Positions 7,647 through 15,985 of a stretch of DNA of 64,000 nt are shown here, in pieces. Source of the stretch: Acidiphilium acidophilum (GTDB taxonomy: Bacteria > Pseudomonadota > Alphaproteobacteria > Acetobacterales > Acetobacteraceae). A program made the translations under genes and the position numbers. The DNA is taken from the NCBI RefSeq assembly GCF_033842475.1, contig NZ_JAWXYB010000018.1, positions 3,145,501 through 3,209,500 of the forward strand, in the 5' to 3' direction. The notes beneath the pieces were generated by a model, which was not told the DNA's origin, ran no database searches, and saw only the letters and a program-made list of their open reading frames with translations. Numbering within the stretch: position 1 is the stretch's first letter; every line of letters starts with the position of its first letter.

Positions 7647-8897
7647 TCAGCTCTTGGTCGATGCAAGCTGGCGGCGGATCAACCGGACATCCTGCTTGTT
7701 CGGCTGGAACGGGTAGGAGGCGATGTCGCGCGCCGGCGAATCGCCATAGGGCCGGTCGCAGGCCGAGACGTCCTCCGCCTCCTTGCCCGGACAGCCCGAG
7801 GTGCGGAAGGCGACACCAGCGTTGATGATGTCGTCGAGATCCGCCTGCGGCATGCCGTAATCGACCAGCTTTCCGGTGGTATCGAACCGCATGTCGTCGA
7901 TCCGCCGGTCACGGTAATCGATCAGGTAGCGCGCGAGCTGCACCCGCCGCCATTGCGGGCGGGGCACCGCGGGCAGATGATCCATCAGCGAGCCTTTTTC
8001 GGGGAAGAACGCGAACATATGGCTATGGCCGCCCATGTCCCGGATGCGCTGGACCTGGGTGAGCACGTCGTGCTCGCTCTCTCCCATGCCGACGATCAGA
8101 TGCGCGCCGAATTTCTCCGGCCCGAAAATCTCGGCGGCGGCCTTCATGATATCCCAGTACTTGTCCCACGAATGGGGCGACTGCACGCCGCGGCCCCGCG
8201 TGCGGTCGAAGACGTCCGGGTTGGCGGCGTCGAGCGCGACGGTGAAAATATCCGCGCCGAGATCCTTGAGGGTCTGCACGTCGAGCCGGCTCATCGTGGT
8301 CGGGTTCGACAGGATCGAAACCGGCACGTCCGGCACGCGCTCGACCCAGCGTTTCAGAACGACCCTGGTATCGTCATCGGAATTCGGATGGGTGATCATG
8401 CTGATGCACATCCGGTGGAAGCGGTCGCCGTCGCCACCGCGCTCCATGATGTCGAGCACGTCGTCATAAGGCACCGCCGGCCAGTCGACCCGGATGAAGT
8501 TGCGGTCGGCATAGTCGCGGCTCGCTTCGCGGTGGCGGGCGAGGCCGCAATAGGCGCAGTTGGCGCGGCAGCCTTCGGGGTAGGTCAGCAGAAGATTGAG
8601 GCAGCGCGTGCAACTCGTGCGATGCATGTAGCCGTTCATCACGCCGAGGGTGATCGCCGCGGCGGTCGACATCTGGACATAGGCGGGCGAGCGCATATGC
8701 GGCGTCAGGATGTTGTTGTTAGGCAAGTAAACGCCGGACGGCACCTCGTCACGCTCCTTGACCCTGCCGCCGTTGCGGGCATCGGCGGGAACCGGCGCGG
8801 GGGCGCGGGGGATCATGGCCTCGGCGGTGTTATGATCCGCCTTCACGCCGGGCCGGAAATCTGGCGCAGCATCGCGCGGCATTTCGAGACATCCCAT
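7647..8897 (-). CDS. Radical SAM lipoyl synthase subunit, LipS1/LipS2-type
   Basis: The 416-residue protein has a radical SAM CxxxCxxC motif at Cys110, Cys114 and Cys117 (EGCRANCAYCG), with two further cysteines just before it (SCTRC, Cys96 and Cys99). Near the C-terminus is FRTSGCPGKEAEDVSACDRP, which may ligate an auxiliary cluster. LipS1 and LipS2 together insert two sulfurs into octanoyl-LbpA in place of LipA. Which of the two this is cannot be decided here. It lies 39 bp after the other LipS-type gene and 3 bp before the ligase. Other radical SAM functions are possible, but the context argues strongly for lipoate assembly. Confidence 0.8.
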   Translation of the reverse strand: MGCLEMPRDAAPDFRPGVKADHNTAEAMIPRAPAPVPADARNGGRVKERDEVPSGVYLPNNNILTPHMRSPAYVQMSTAAAITLGVMNGYMHRTSCTRCLNLLLTYPEGCRANCAYCGLARHREASRDYADRNFIRVDWPAVPYDDVLDIMERGGDGDRFHRMCISMITHPNSDDDTRVVLKRWVERVPDVPVSILSNPTTMSRLDVQTLKDLGADIFTVALDAANPDVFDRTRGRGVQSPHSWDKYWDIMKAAAEIFGPEKFGAHLIVGMGESEHDVLTQVQRIRDMGGHSHMFAFFPEKGSLMDHLPAVPRPQWRRVQLARYLIDYRDRRIDDMRFDTTGKLVDYGMPQADLDDIINAGVAFRTSGCPGKEAEDVSACDRPYGDSPARDIASYPFQPNKQDVRLIRRQLASTKS

Positions 8898-8936
8898 TAT
8901 CCGGTTTCCTTCTGGTTTTTCATGTGAGTTTCGGTA

Positions 8937-9968
8937 TCAGGCCGCGCAGGCGGTGCGCCCGCGCAGACCATCGAGGGCGATCGAGCAACATGCATGGGCC
9001 TGTTCGACCGGTCGGCCGATCGCGGTGGCCAGCGCGCGAATTCCCTCGGCGGGATAGGCGATTCCGTCGAACCCGGCCATGGTGGCGTAGGCATCCGTGA
9101 TGAGTTTGTGCATCCCCGCCGGGCGGGCGCAGCCGAGCTGGACCGGCACATCCGACAGCCGCTCGCGGGCGGCCACGAACACCCGTGCCGCATCCTCCGG
9201 CGTCACGGTCTCGAACGGGCGGTTTGAGGGCGCGTAATACGGCATCACCACGACCAGGACGAGTGCGGACACCCGGTGCCGGGCGATGATGTCGAGCGCG
9301 TTGAATTCGCCGAGAATCCGGCCGTAATGCAGCCCGATCACGATATGCGGCACCACGTCCATCGAGGTCGCGCTCAGCGCCGCCAGGGTTCGTTCGAAAT
9401 CCTCGACCGGCCGATCGAGGTGATAGACGTCGCGGATCGTCTCCTGCGCGCCAATGATATCGGTCATCGCGACATCGACGCCGGCAGCCTCCATCCGGCG
9501 CGCTTTCACATCATCGAGCAGGGCGCTGTGCATCGCGATTTTCAGGTGAGGAAACTCGCGCTTGAGTTTTTCCACGGTCGGGTAATAGCGCTCATACGGC
9601 ACCTCGTTACGGCGATTGGAGCCACCCGACAGCAAAAACCCCTGGAGGTCCTGCAACAAAACCAGATCGCGCACTTTCCGTTCGAGCATCGCCGGGTCGG
9701 TCGCCGGGATCATCGGGTCGAGAATTTTCGCCTGGCAGTGATCGCAGTTGAGCGCGCACGCGCCCGCCGTGATCGAAAAGGCCGGAAAACTGTTCTTGTT
9801 GCAGCCTTTGACATCCTCGGTCCCATAGGCCCGGAAGGTCGGCGTGAAAAACCGCAGCGGCGCGAGCGGACGGGCTTCTGCCGCAGCCTCCAGCGCCGCG
9901 ACGATATCCGTATTGAATTCAATATCCTCGAACATCTCGATTGACGATAATCTGTCGTTCCAGGTCAC
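8937..9968 (-). CDS. Radical SAM lipoyl synthase subunit, LipS1/LipS2-type
   Basis: The 343-residue protein has a CxxxCxxC motif at Cys71, Cys75 and Cys78 (GACALNCDHCQ), preceded by GCNKNSFPAFS, and a TIM-barrel-like body with LSGGSNRR. C-terminal cysteines (LGCARPAG, HACCS) could bind an auxiliary cluster. It pairs with the adjacent radical SAM gene, as LipS1/LipS2 do in sHdr loci. Translation probably starts at GTG 9968 behind GAGGGA; ATG 9935 is an alternative that removes 11 residues. It is the first gene of the leftward lipS-lipS-lpl operon and is divergent from the GATase-like gene, sharing the 71-bp AT-rich promoter region 9969-10039. Confidence 0.8.
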   Translation of the reverse strand: MTWNDRLSSIEMFEDIEFNTDIVAALEAAAEARPLAPLRFFTPTFRAYGTEDVKGCNKNSFPAFSITAGACALNCDHCQAKILDPMIPATDPAMLERKVRDLVLLQDLQGFLLSGGSNRRNEVPYERYYPTVEKLKREFPHLKIAMHSALLDDVKARRMEAAGVDVAMTDIIGAQETIRDVYHLDRPVEDFERTLAALSATSMDVVPHIVIGLHYGRILGEFNALDIIARHRVSALVLVVVMPYYAPSNRPFETVTPEDAARVFVAARERLSDVPVQLGCARPAGMHKLITDAYATMAGFDGIAYPAEGIRALATAIGRPVEQAHACCSIALDGLRGRTACAA

Positions 9969-10039
9969 GATTCCAAATCCCTCATTTGATTATTATACTG
10001 ATCCATCATAACACGATCCGGTCATATGGAAACGATAAC

Positions 10040-10732
10040 ATGATCACACTCGGCGTTCTGCAACACACCGATTCCGAATATCTCGGCCTCATGGAAGACC
10101 ATTTCGAAGGCCGCAACATCCGGTTTCACTATATCCGGCCGTTCACGCCGGGGGCGACGATCCCGGCCACCGCCGAAGGTTTCGCGGGTCTGATCGTGCT
10201 CGGTGCCGGTCCGCGCGGCGCGGTCAGCGGCGATCTGCTGGCGAGCCTGGGCCCGGAACTCCGCCTGATCCGCGATGCGATCGCCCGGCAATTGCCCATC
10301 GTCGGCCTCGGCCTCGGGGCCGCCATGCTGGCGATCGCAACGGGAGGCGGTGCCGAAGATACCAGACTGCGCCTGGAGGTTGTGCGTGCCCGTCGCAGCG
10401 ATCCCGCGGCGCTGGGCGGCATGATGCCGGTGGAATTTCCGATCGTGATCTATGGGCGCGATCGTGCGATTCTGCCGCCGGGCGCTGAAATTCTCGCCAC
10501 CACCACCGGCAACGAGCCGGCGGTCTTCAGGATCAACAATAATTGTCTCGGCTTCATCGGGCATCCGGGCATCAAGCGCGCCATGATCGAGGACCTCGTC
10601 ATGGAGTTCGACGAAGCGCCCGAGGACATCACGCCCGGTCTTGTACGCCTGGGCGAGGAACAGCGGGCGATTGCCGATGCGCTCACGCCGATCATGGTCG
10701 GCCTCATAAAAGTCACCGGATGGATGGGCTGA
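10040..10732 (+). CDS. Class I glutamine amidotransferase-like protein, catalytically degenerate
   Basis: The 230-residue protein has the GATase1 fold order: ITLGVLQHTDSEYLG, FAGLIVLGAGPRGAVSGD, the nucleophile elbow region PIVGLGLGAAMLA and a late GFIGHPGIKR. In active enzymes the elbow carries Cys (GxCxG) and the last motif is HPE. Here residue 91 is Gly and the Glu is also Gly, so two of the three catalytic residues are missing. Related genes have been reported beside lipS and shdr genes. ATG 10040 was chosen; the upstream extension is out of context. The role may be regulatory or scaffold binding rather than glutamine hydrolysis. Confidence 0.75.
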   Translation: MITLGVLQHTDSEYLGLMEDHFEGRNIRFHYIRPFTPGATIPATAEGFAGLIVLGAGPRGAVSGDLLASLGPELRLIRDAIARQLPIVGLGLGAAMLAIATGGGAEDTRLRLEVVRARRSDPAALGGMMPVEFPIVIYGRDRAILPPGAEILATTTGNEPAVFRINNNCLGFIGHPGIKRAMIEDLVMEFDEAPEDITPGLVRLGEEQRAIADALTPIMVGLIKVTGWMG

Positions 10733-10998
10733 ACGAGCGCGGTTCATGCTGTTTCCTGTTGTGATCTGCCGATGATCGTGTGCGAACGCTGGCGGGTCAA
10801 TAGGTTACTTTCGCTTTCGAAGTTGTGATGCAGTGCACCATCGATTTTCATATCATAATCTCCGAATATGTCTTGCCAAGCCCGACGTGTCGGGCTAGCG
10901 TTATATTCAACAGCACATTTTGACTTGCGGGGTCGCGAACTTGTGGCCCACGAAAATCTGATGACCTGACGACTATAATTAAAAATCGGGAGAAATGC
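10733..10998 (+). promoter_or_regulatory. Leader region of the dsrE-hdr block, with an 18-bp palindrome
   Basis: The 266-bp gap holds no convincing gene. It contains a perfect inverted repeat AGCCCGAC-GT-GTCGGGCT at 10879-10896, a TATAAT at 10974-10979 and a GGGAGA ribosome site before GTG 10999. No -35 box at normal spacing from the TATAAT is seen. The palindrome could be an operator or a short hairpin. This is the likely promoter region for the sHdr block. Confidence 0.45.
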
Positions 10999-11379
10999 GT
11001 GGCCAGAAAACTGATGATCATCATGGTCAATAGCGATCCGCGTAATGGCGAGGAAATGGGCGCGCCTTTCTTTCAGGCGACCGTTGCCGCCGCGATGGAC
11101 TATGAGGTCGAGATCGTCTGCACCGCGACTTCGGGGCAGTTGATGAAGAAAGGCGTTGCCGAAGCGTTGCGGGTCAAGGCGGGTTCGGACAAATCCGTCT
11201 ATGATTTCATCAAGGACGCCCATGACGCCGGCGTGAAATTCTACTGTTGCTCGCCCAATCTGGACTTGTTCGACATGACGGAAGCCGACCTGATCCCTGA
11301 ATGTTCCGGCATTGTCGGTGGCGCACATGTGATCGAGGAAGTCATGGAAAACGATGATGTGAAGGTCCTGACTTACTGA
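10999..11379 (+). CDS. DsrE/DsrF-like sulfur carrier protein
   Basis: The 126-residue protein starts at GTG 10999 (MARKLMIIMVNSDPRN) and has the DsrE fold, with the conserved cysteine region FYCCSPNLDLF (Cys83, Cys84) in the usual loop. DsrE3-type proteins transfer persulfide sulfur to or from TusA in the cytoplasm and are encoded beside shdr genes. It is the first gene of the block and lies 50 bp before hdrC1. Assignment to a particular DsrE subgroup is inference. Confidence 0.82.
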   Translation: MARKLMIIMVNSDPRNGEEMGAPFFQATVAAAMDYEVEIVCTATSGQLMKKGVAEALRVKAGSDKSVYDFIKDAHDAGVKFYCCSPNLDLFDMTEADLIPECSGIVGGAHVIEEVMENDDVKVLTY

Positions 11380-11429
11380 CCGACCCCAAGTATTGCGGAT
11401 GAGCCTGGAACGACAACGGAGTTCGGACC

Positions 11430-12275
11430 ATGGATAGTGGCATAGTTACAATCAGCGACCCGTTGAGCGGCAATTCGGGTGTGTCTTACGACAAGCTCGA
11501 GGAGATCTTCAACGATATCAAGGCGCACCCGCTCTACGATCAGGAGCTGTTCGGCTGCCTTAACTGCGGTATCTGTACCGCGACCTGCCCTTCGGCGCAT
11601 TATTACGATTATTCGCCCCGCGAGATCGTGCAGCTGTTGTGGACCGAGAATCTCGAAGGCATCTACGATACGATGCAGGAGAAAATCTGGGCCTGCGCGC
11701 AATGCTATACCTGTGCCGCCCGCTGCCCGTTCCATAATTCACCGGGCGGCCTGGTGATGGTGATGCGCGAAGTCGCGATCCAGCACGGCATGCAATCCGC
11801 CAAGGATGTGCTGCGTCCCTTCACCCGCGTGCTGATGAAGCTGGTCTCGACCGGCAACCAGCTTGCGCCGAACATGATCACCCCCGATGCATTCCCCGAC
11901 TGGGGGCCGAATATCGCGAAAGTGAAGGCCCCGCTCGATCTGCTCCGCAAGGCGATCCCGATGCCGACCATGCATACGACGGACACCGCCTGGGAAGTCA
12001 ACATCAAGACATCGATCGAGCTTTACACGATCTGGGAAGAGACCGGCGTGCTGAAGCAGCTCGAAATGATCGACGAAAATCTGTTCGACGTGATCTGGTG
12101 GTGTAACCTGACGTCTGGAAATTCATTTTGGGTTGGGAGTTGGTGCCCTTGCCGGGGCATGCCCCGGCAAGGGCTGTTCATTCTGGTATTCCATGCAGTT
12201 GTTCACACCAACATGGAGACCGATGAATGGACGCCAAAAAGGATACGATTATCGAGGCACTTTTGGAACATCTGA
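11430..12275 (+). CDS. hdrC1: sHdr subunit HdrC1, 3' end replaced by IS sequence
   Basis: The original gene encodes an iron-sulfur protein with two CxxCxxCxxxCP motifs: Cys43/46/49/53 and Cys89/92/95/99, the HdrC pattern of the sulfur-oxidising heterodisulfide-reductase-like complex. Native sequence runs to Ile222 (12095); the IS begins at 12097. The frame then reads into the element for 59 codons and stops at 12275, giving a 281-residue chimera. Joining the flanks without IS and duplication restores an uninterrupted 242-codon frame, so only the last 20 residues were lost. Both cluster-binding domains remain. Function may therefore be partial, absent or retained. Confidence 0.88.
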   Translation: MDSGIVTISDPLSGNSGVSYDKLEEIFNDIKAHPLYDQELFGCLNCGICTATCPSAHYYDYSPREIVQLLWTENLEGIYDTMQEKIWACAQCYTCAARCPFHNSPGGLVMVMREVAIQHGMQSAKDVLRPFTRVLMKLVSTGNQLAPNMITPDAFPDWGPNIAKVKAPLDLLRKAIPMPTMHTTDTAWEVNIKTSIELYTIWEETGVLKQLEMIDENLFDVIWWCNLTSGNSFWVGSWCPCRGMPRQGLFILVFHAVVHTNMETDEWTPKRIRLSRHFWNI

Positions 12276-13449
12276 TCGAAAACGGCGCAGGCGATATCGC
12301 CACGGTATTTGCCAGGACCTTCGAACTCGCCATGCAGATCGAGCGCGAACGCTTCCTCCACGCCAGTCACTACGAGCGCAACCCCGATCGTCAGGGTTAC
12401 GCCAATGGCTACAAGCCCAAGCGGATCGATACCCCGGCCGGGTCGATCACCGTCGATGTCCCCAAAACCGCCGGTCACGTGGGCGAACCCTTCTACCCAC
12501 AGTCCCTCGAACGCGGCCGACGCTCGGTCCGCGCCGTCATGGTCGCCGTCGCCGAAATGTACATCAAAGGCGTCTCCACCCGCGACGTCGAGGCCGTCAT
12601 GCGCGAATTCGGCATCGAAAGCCTCTCCTCCGCTCAGGTCAGCCGCGCCAGCAAGCTGCTCGATGACGAACTCGCCGCCTGGCGCACCCGACCCCTCGCC
12701 GAGATCCGCTACCTCATCCTCGACGCCAGATATGAAAAAATGCGCGATAATGGCGTCGTCCGCGATGCCGCCGTGCTCTCGGCCATCGGCATCGGACCCG
12801 ATGAACGCCGCCGTGTCCTCGGCGTCTCGGTCGCCCTTTCCGAGGCCGAAGTCCATTGGCGTGCCTTCCTCGAAAGCCTCCATCAGCGTGGCCTGCGAGG
12901 CGTCGAATTCATCGTCTCCGATGACCATGCCGGATTGCACGCCGCACGCCGCGCCGTCTTCGGCGCCGCACACTGGCAACGATGCCAGTTCCACCTCGCC
13001 CAAAACGCCATCCACCACGCCCCCAACCACGCCATCCGCAAACGCATCGGCGCAGAACTCCGGACCGTCTGGAACGCAAATTCCCTCGCCGCTGCCCAGA
13101 TCGCTCTCACAACCCTCGTCAATGCCTATCGCGACACCGCACCAAAGCTCGCCGATTGGCTCGAACGAAATATCCCCGAAGGCCTCACCGTCTTCACACT
13201 GCCAGAACCCCACCAGCGCCGGCTTCGCACTTCCAACCCCATGGAACGCGGCATCCAGCAGGAACTCAAACGCCGCACCACCAAAATCAGGGTCTTCCCC
13301 AACGAAGCCTCCCTCGAACGCCTCGTCAGCGCCGTCCTCGTCGAAATCGATGAAAAATGGGCCGCCGACACCAAGGGCTACATCAAGTGGGACTACCAGG
13401 ATGCCTGACCCCCGCTCGCCCTATTTTCCAGACATCAGGTTGCTCAATC
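12097..13449 (+). mobile_element. IS256-family insertion sequence, copy 1
   Basis: The element is 1353 bp, with imperfect terminal inverted repeats of about 26 bp: GGTGGTGTAACCTGACGTCT at the left end against GATTGAGCAACCTGATGTCT read inward from the right. It is flanked by an 8-bp target duplication CGTGATCT (12089-12096 and 13450-13457). It carries one transposase gene in the same direction as hdrC1. A second copy with the same length, ends and transposase sequence sits at 57271-58623. The left boundary could shift by one base. Confidence 0.95.
12227..13408 (+). CDS. IS256-family (mutator-type) transposase
   Basis: The 393-residue protein has the family order: HYERNPDRQGYANGYKPK near the N-terminus, a DDE catalytic core with LILDARYEKMRDNG (first Asp), VSDDHAGL (second Asp) and a C-terminal SNPMERGIQQELKRRT around the Glu. 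It catalyses cut-and-paste or copy-out transposition of the element. Its protein sequence matches that of copy 2. The start is ATG 12227. Confidence 0.96.
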   Translation: MDAKKDTIIEALLEHLIENGAGDIATVFARTFELAMQIERERFLHASHYERNPDRQGYANGYKPKRIDTPAGSITVDVPKTAGHVGEPFYPQSLERGRRSVRAVMVAVAEMYIKGVSTRDVEAVMREFGIESLSSAQVSRASKLLDDELAAWRTRPLAEIRYLILDARYEKMRDNGVVRDAAVLSAIGIGPDERRRVLGVSVALSEAEVHWRAFLESLHQRGLRGVEFIVSDDHAGLHAARRAVFGAAHWQRCQFHLAQNAIHHAPNHAIRKRIGAELRTVWNANSLAAAQIALTTLVNAYRDTAPKLADWLERNIPEGLTVFTLPEPHQRRLRTSNPMERGIQQELKRRTTKIRVFPNEASLERLVSAVLVEIDEKWAADTKGYIKWDYQDA

Positions 13450-13457
13450 CGTGATCT

Positions 13458-13519
13458 GCGACATCATGGAAGAAAAACGCGCCGATTTCGAGGATTGGCA
13501 AGACGAGCAGGACGACTGA
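13458..13519 (+). pseudogene. hdrC1: Detached 3' end of hdrC1
   Basis: Downstream of the second target-duplication copy, the bases encode the last 20 residues of HdrC1 in the frame expected for the intact gene: CDIMEEKR, then an acidic tail ending DEQDD and TGA at 13517-13519. The fragment has no start of its own. It shows where the gene ended before insertion and lies 40 bp before hdrB1. Confidence 0.88.
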
Positions 13520-13559
13520 TCAACCGCGTTGATCCGAAACGATCGAAAGGTTAAGGACA

Positions 13560-14936
13560 ATGGCTGAGAAACCCGTAAAGACTGCCGAAGGCGACTTCAC
13601 CGGATTCGGTTCCGAATGGCGCGCCAGCACCCTCTCTCCGGAAGATGCCCGCACGGCGACCGCCTGGGTCGAAAAGCGCATCGACCGGCGCGAGATGCTG
13701 ACCCAGAAGGACAAGGTTCACGATGTCCGCGACGTGATGTGGGATCTGGAAAAGGACGGTGAAATCGTCGTCCACCGCATCACCGACCAGCACGAACCGG
13801 TCATCGGCCGCACCTTGTACGGCTGGGAGAAAAAAATCCCGACCAATCAGCTCTGGCACCACAAATCCTGCGGCCAGTGCGGCAATATTCCGGGCTACCC
13901 CAGCTCGTTGCTGTGGATCCAGAACCAGCTCGACATCCGCTATCTGGACGAGACCGACCAGACCTCCTGCACCGCATGGAACTATCATGGGTCGGGGATC
14001 GGCAATGTCGTGAGCCTTGCCGCGGTCTTCCTGCGCAATTTCCATCAGGCCTATGTCTCGGCCAAGGCGTTCGGCATGGATGCCGGGTATTACTACCCGC
14101 TGGTCCATTGCGGGACGTCGTTCGGAAACTACAAGGAAATCCGTCATTTCCTGCTCCACTCCGCCGAACTGCGGGAAAAAGTCCGCTCCATCCTCGCCAA
14201 GCTCGGCCGTCTCGTCGATGGCAAGCTGCTGATCCCCGAGGAAATCGTTCATTACTCGGAATGGTTGCATGTCATGCGCAGCCGGATCGCGGAACGGCAG
14301 GTCATCGATGTCAGCAACATCCGCGCCACGGTTCATCCGGCGTGCCATGTGCACAAAATGGTGCCGGAAGACGTGCTTTATGACGAGACCGTTCTCGATG
14401 GTAACCGCGTTGCGGTCTCGACCGGGTTGTTGCAGTCTTTGGGCGCTCAGGTGATCGATTACTCGACCTGGTACGATTGCTGCGGCTTCGGCTTCCGCCA
14501 CATCATCGGCGAGCGTGAATTCACCCGCTCCTTCGCGATCGATCGCAAAATCAAGGTCGCGGTGGAAGAGGCGCGTTCGGATGTCATGATCGGTCACGAT
14601 ACCGGCTGCATCACCACGCTCGACAAGAGCCAGTGGATCGGCAAGGCGGTCGACAAGGTCTATGAGCTGCCGGTGATGGCCGATTGCCAGTTCGGCGCGC
14701 TCGCCATGGGGGCGCATCCCTACAAGCTCGCCCAGTTGCATTGGCACGCCTCGCCTTTCGAAAAACTCCTTGAGAAAATCGGGATCGACTGGGAACAGAA
14801 GAAGGCGGAATTCGAGGACTACCTCAAGGATGTCGCTGAGGGCCGGATCGAGACATTGTACGACCCGAAACGCGCGATCACCTCGGGGCCGGGCTATGTC
14901 GGCTTGTCGATTGAAGGAACGGGAGCAAACGCGTGA
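13560..14936 (+). CDS. hdrB1: sHdr subunit HdrB1, CCG-domain protein
   Basis: The 458-residue protein contains cysteine-rich motifs of HdrB: KSCGQCGNIPGYPSS, a central HPACHVHKM, YDCCGFGFRH and GHDTGC. In methanogen HdrB such CCG motifs bind non-cubane [4Fe-4S] clusters at the disulfide site; in the sulfur-oxidising complex HdrB1 is thought to take part in catalysis on LbpA-bound sulfur. The ATG follows AAGGACA. It overlaps hdrA by 4 bp. Transcription must now cross or restart after the upstream IS. Confidence 0.88.
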   Translation: MAEKPVKTAEGDFTGFGSEWRASTLSPEDARTATAWVEKRIDRREMLTQKDKVHDVRDVMWDLEKDGEIVVHRITDQHEPVIGRTLYGWEKKIPTNQLWHHKSCGQCGNIPGYPSSLLWIQNQLDIRYLDETDQTSCTAWNYHGSGIGNVVSLAAVFLRNFHQAYVSAKAFGMDAGYYYPLVHCGTSFGNYKEIRHFLLHSAELREKVRSILAKLGRLVDGKLLIPEEIVHYSEWLHVMRSRIAERQVIDVSNIRATVHPACHVHKMVPEDVLYDETVLDGNRVAVSTGLLQSLGAQVIDYSTWYDCCGFGFRHIIGEREFTRSFAIDRKIKVAVEEARSDVMIGHDTGCITTLDKSQWIGKAVDKVYELPVMADCQFGALAMGAHPYKLAQLHWHASPFEKLLEKIGIDWEQKKAEFEDYLKDVAEGRIETLYDPKRAITSGPGYVGLSIEGTGANA

Positions 14937-15985
14937 GTGATCCAATTCTGATCGTCGGCGCAGGGCCGGCGGGACTGTCTGCCGCCTATGCTGCCGCCGG
15001 TAACGGCAGCAAGGTGGTGCTGGTGGAAAAGGCGGACCGGCTCGGCGGTGCGCCGATTCTGTCCGGCTATGCCAAACTGGTTCCGAGCCACGAATGGGCG
15101 AAGGACGCGATCGGCGGCATGGTCTCGCGGGTCGAGAGCAACCCGATGGTCACGGTTCATCGCGACACGACGGTAACGGCGTTCGACGGCCAGCCGGGTG
15201 CCTTCGTCGCGACACTTTCGAGCGGCGAAAAAATCAACGCCAGCGCCGCGATTTTGACGACCGGCTTTACTCATTTCGACTCGGTGAACAAGCCGGAATG
15301 GGGCTTCGGCACCTATCCCGACGTCGTCACGACCACCCAGGTCGAACAGATGATTTCGTCCGGTCAGGGGGTCCGTTGCCCGTCCGACGGGCGCAAGCCG
15401 GAGCGCGTTGCGATCCTGCTGTGCGTCGGCTCGCGGGATCGGCAGATCGGCCGGGAATGGTGCTCCAAAGTCTGCTGCACCGTCTCGGCGAACATGGCGA
15501 TGGAAATTCGCGAGGAACTGCCGAACTGCAACGTGTATATCTATTACATGGATATCCGCACCTTCGGCCTCTACGAAGGCGAATTCTACTGGAAAAGCCA
15601 GGAAGAATACAAAGTCAAATACATCAAGTCGCGTATCGCCGAGGTGACCTCGAACGGCAAGCGCCTGATCGTCAAGGGCGAGGATACGCTGGTCAAACGC
15701 CCGATCACCATTCCGTTCGACCTCGTGGTCCACGCGATCGGCATGGACCCGAATGTCGACAATATGGTGATCGCCTCGGTGTTCGGCGTGAAGCTTCAGC
15801 AATACGGCTACATCGATCGCGCCTCGACCTACACGATGATGAGCGGCACCAGCCGCCCCGGCGTGTTCGTCGCCGGTGCCGCGACCGGGCCCGAAACCAT
15901 CGATGATTCCATCGCTCAGGGCCAGTCGGCGGCGATCGCCTCGCTGAACATGAGCCACAGCGCCGTGCGCCAGGCCGCCGAGTAG
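14933..15985 (+). CDS. hdrA: sHdr subunit HdrA, FAD and iron-sulfur protein
   Basis: The 350-residue protein opens with the FAD-binding motif ILIVGAGPAGLSAAYAA and has LTTGFTHFD and a late FVAGAATGPETIDDSIAQG. Cysteines in LLCVGSRD...GREWCSKVCCTVSANMA fit the [4Fe-4S] site of sHdrA. The compact length matches the sHdr type, not the larger methanogen HdrA. It overlaps hdrB1 by 4 bp, and its stop shares a base with the next gene's start. Confidence 0.92.
   Translation: MSDPILIVGAGPAGLSAAYAAAGNGSKVVLVEKADRLGGAPILSGYAKLVPSHEWAKDAIGGMVSRVESNPMVTVHRDTTVTAFDGQPGAFVATLSSGEKINASAAILTTGFTHFDSVNKPEWGFGTYPDVVTTTQVEQMISSGQGVRCPSDGRKPERVAILLCVGSRDRQIGREWCSKVCCTVSANMAMEIREELPNCNVYIYYMDIRTFGLYEGEFYWKSQEEYKVKYIKSRIAEVTSNGKRLIVKGEDTLVKRPITIPFDLVVHAIGMDPNVDNMVIASVFGVKLQQYGYIDRASTYTMMSGTSRPGVFVAGAATGPETIDDSIAQGQSAAIASLNMSHSAVRQAAE

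Noticed and set aside
12203-13213. Long reading frame on the opposite strand of the IS transposase (and its twin at 57377-58387)
   Set aside because: It is an antisense shadow of a GC-rich transposase gene with an acidic low-complexity product and no domain.
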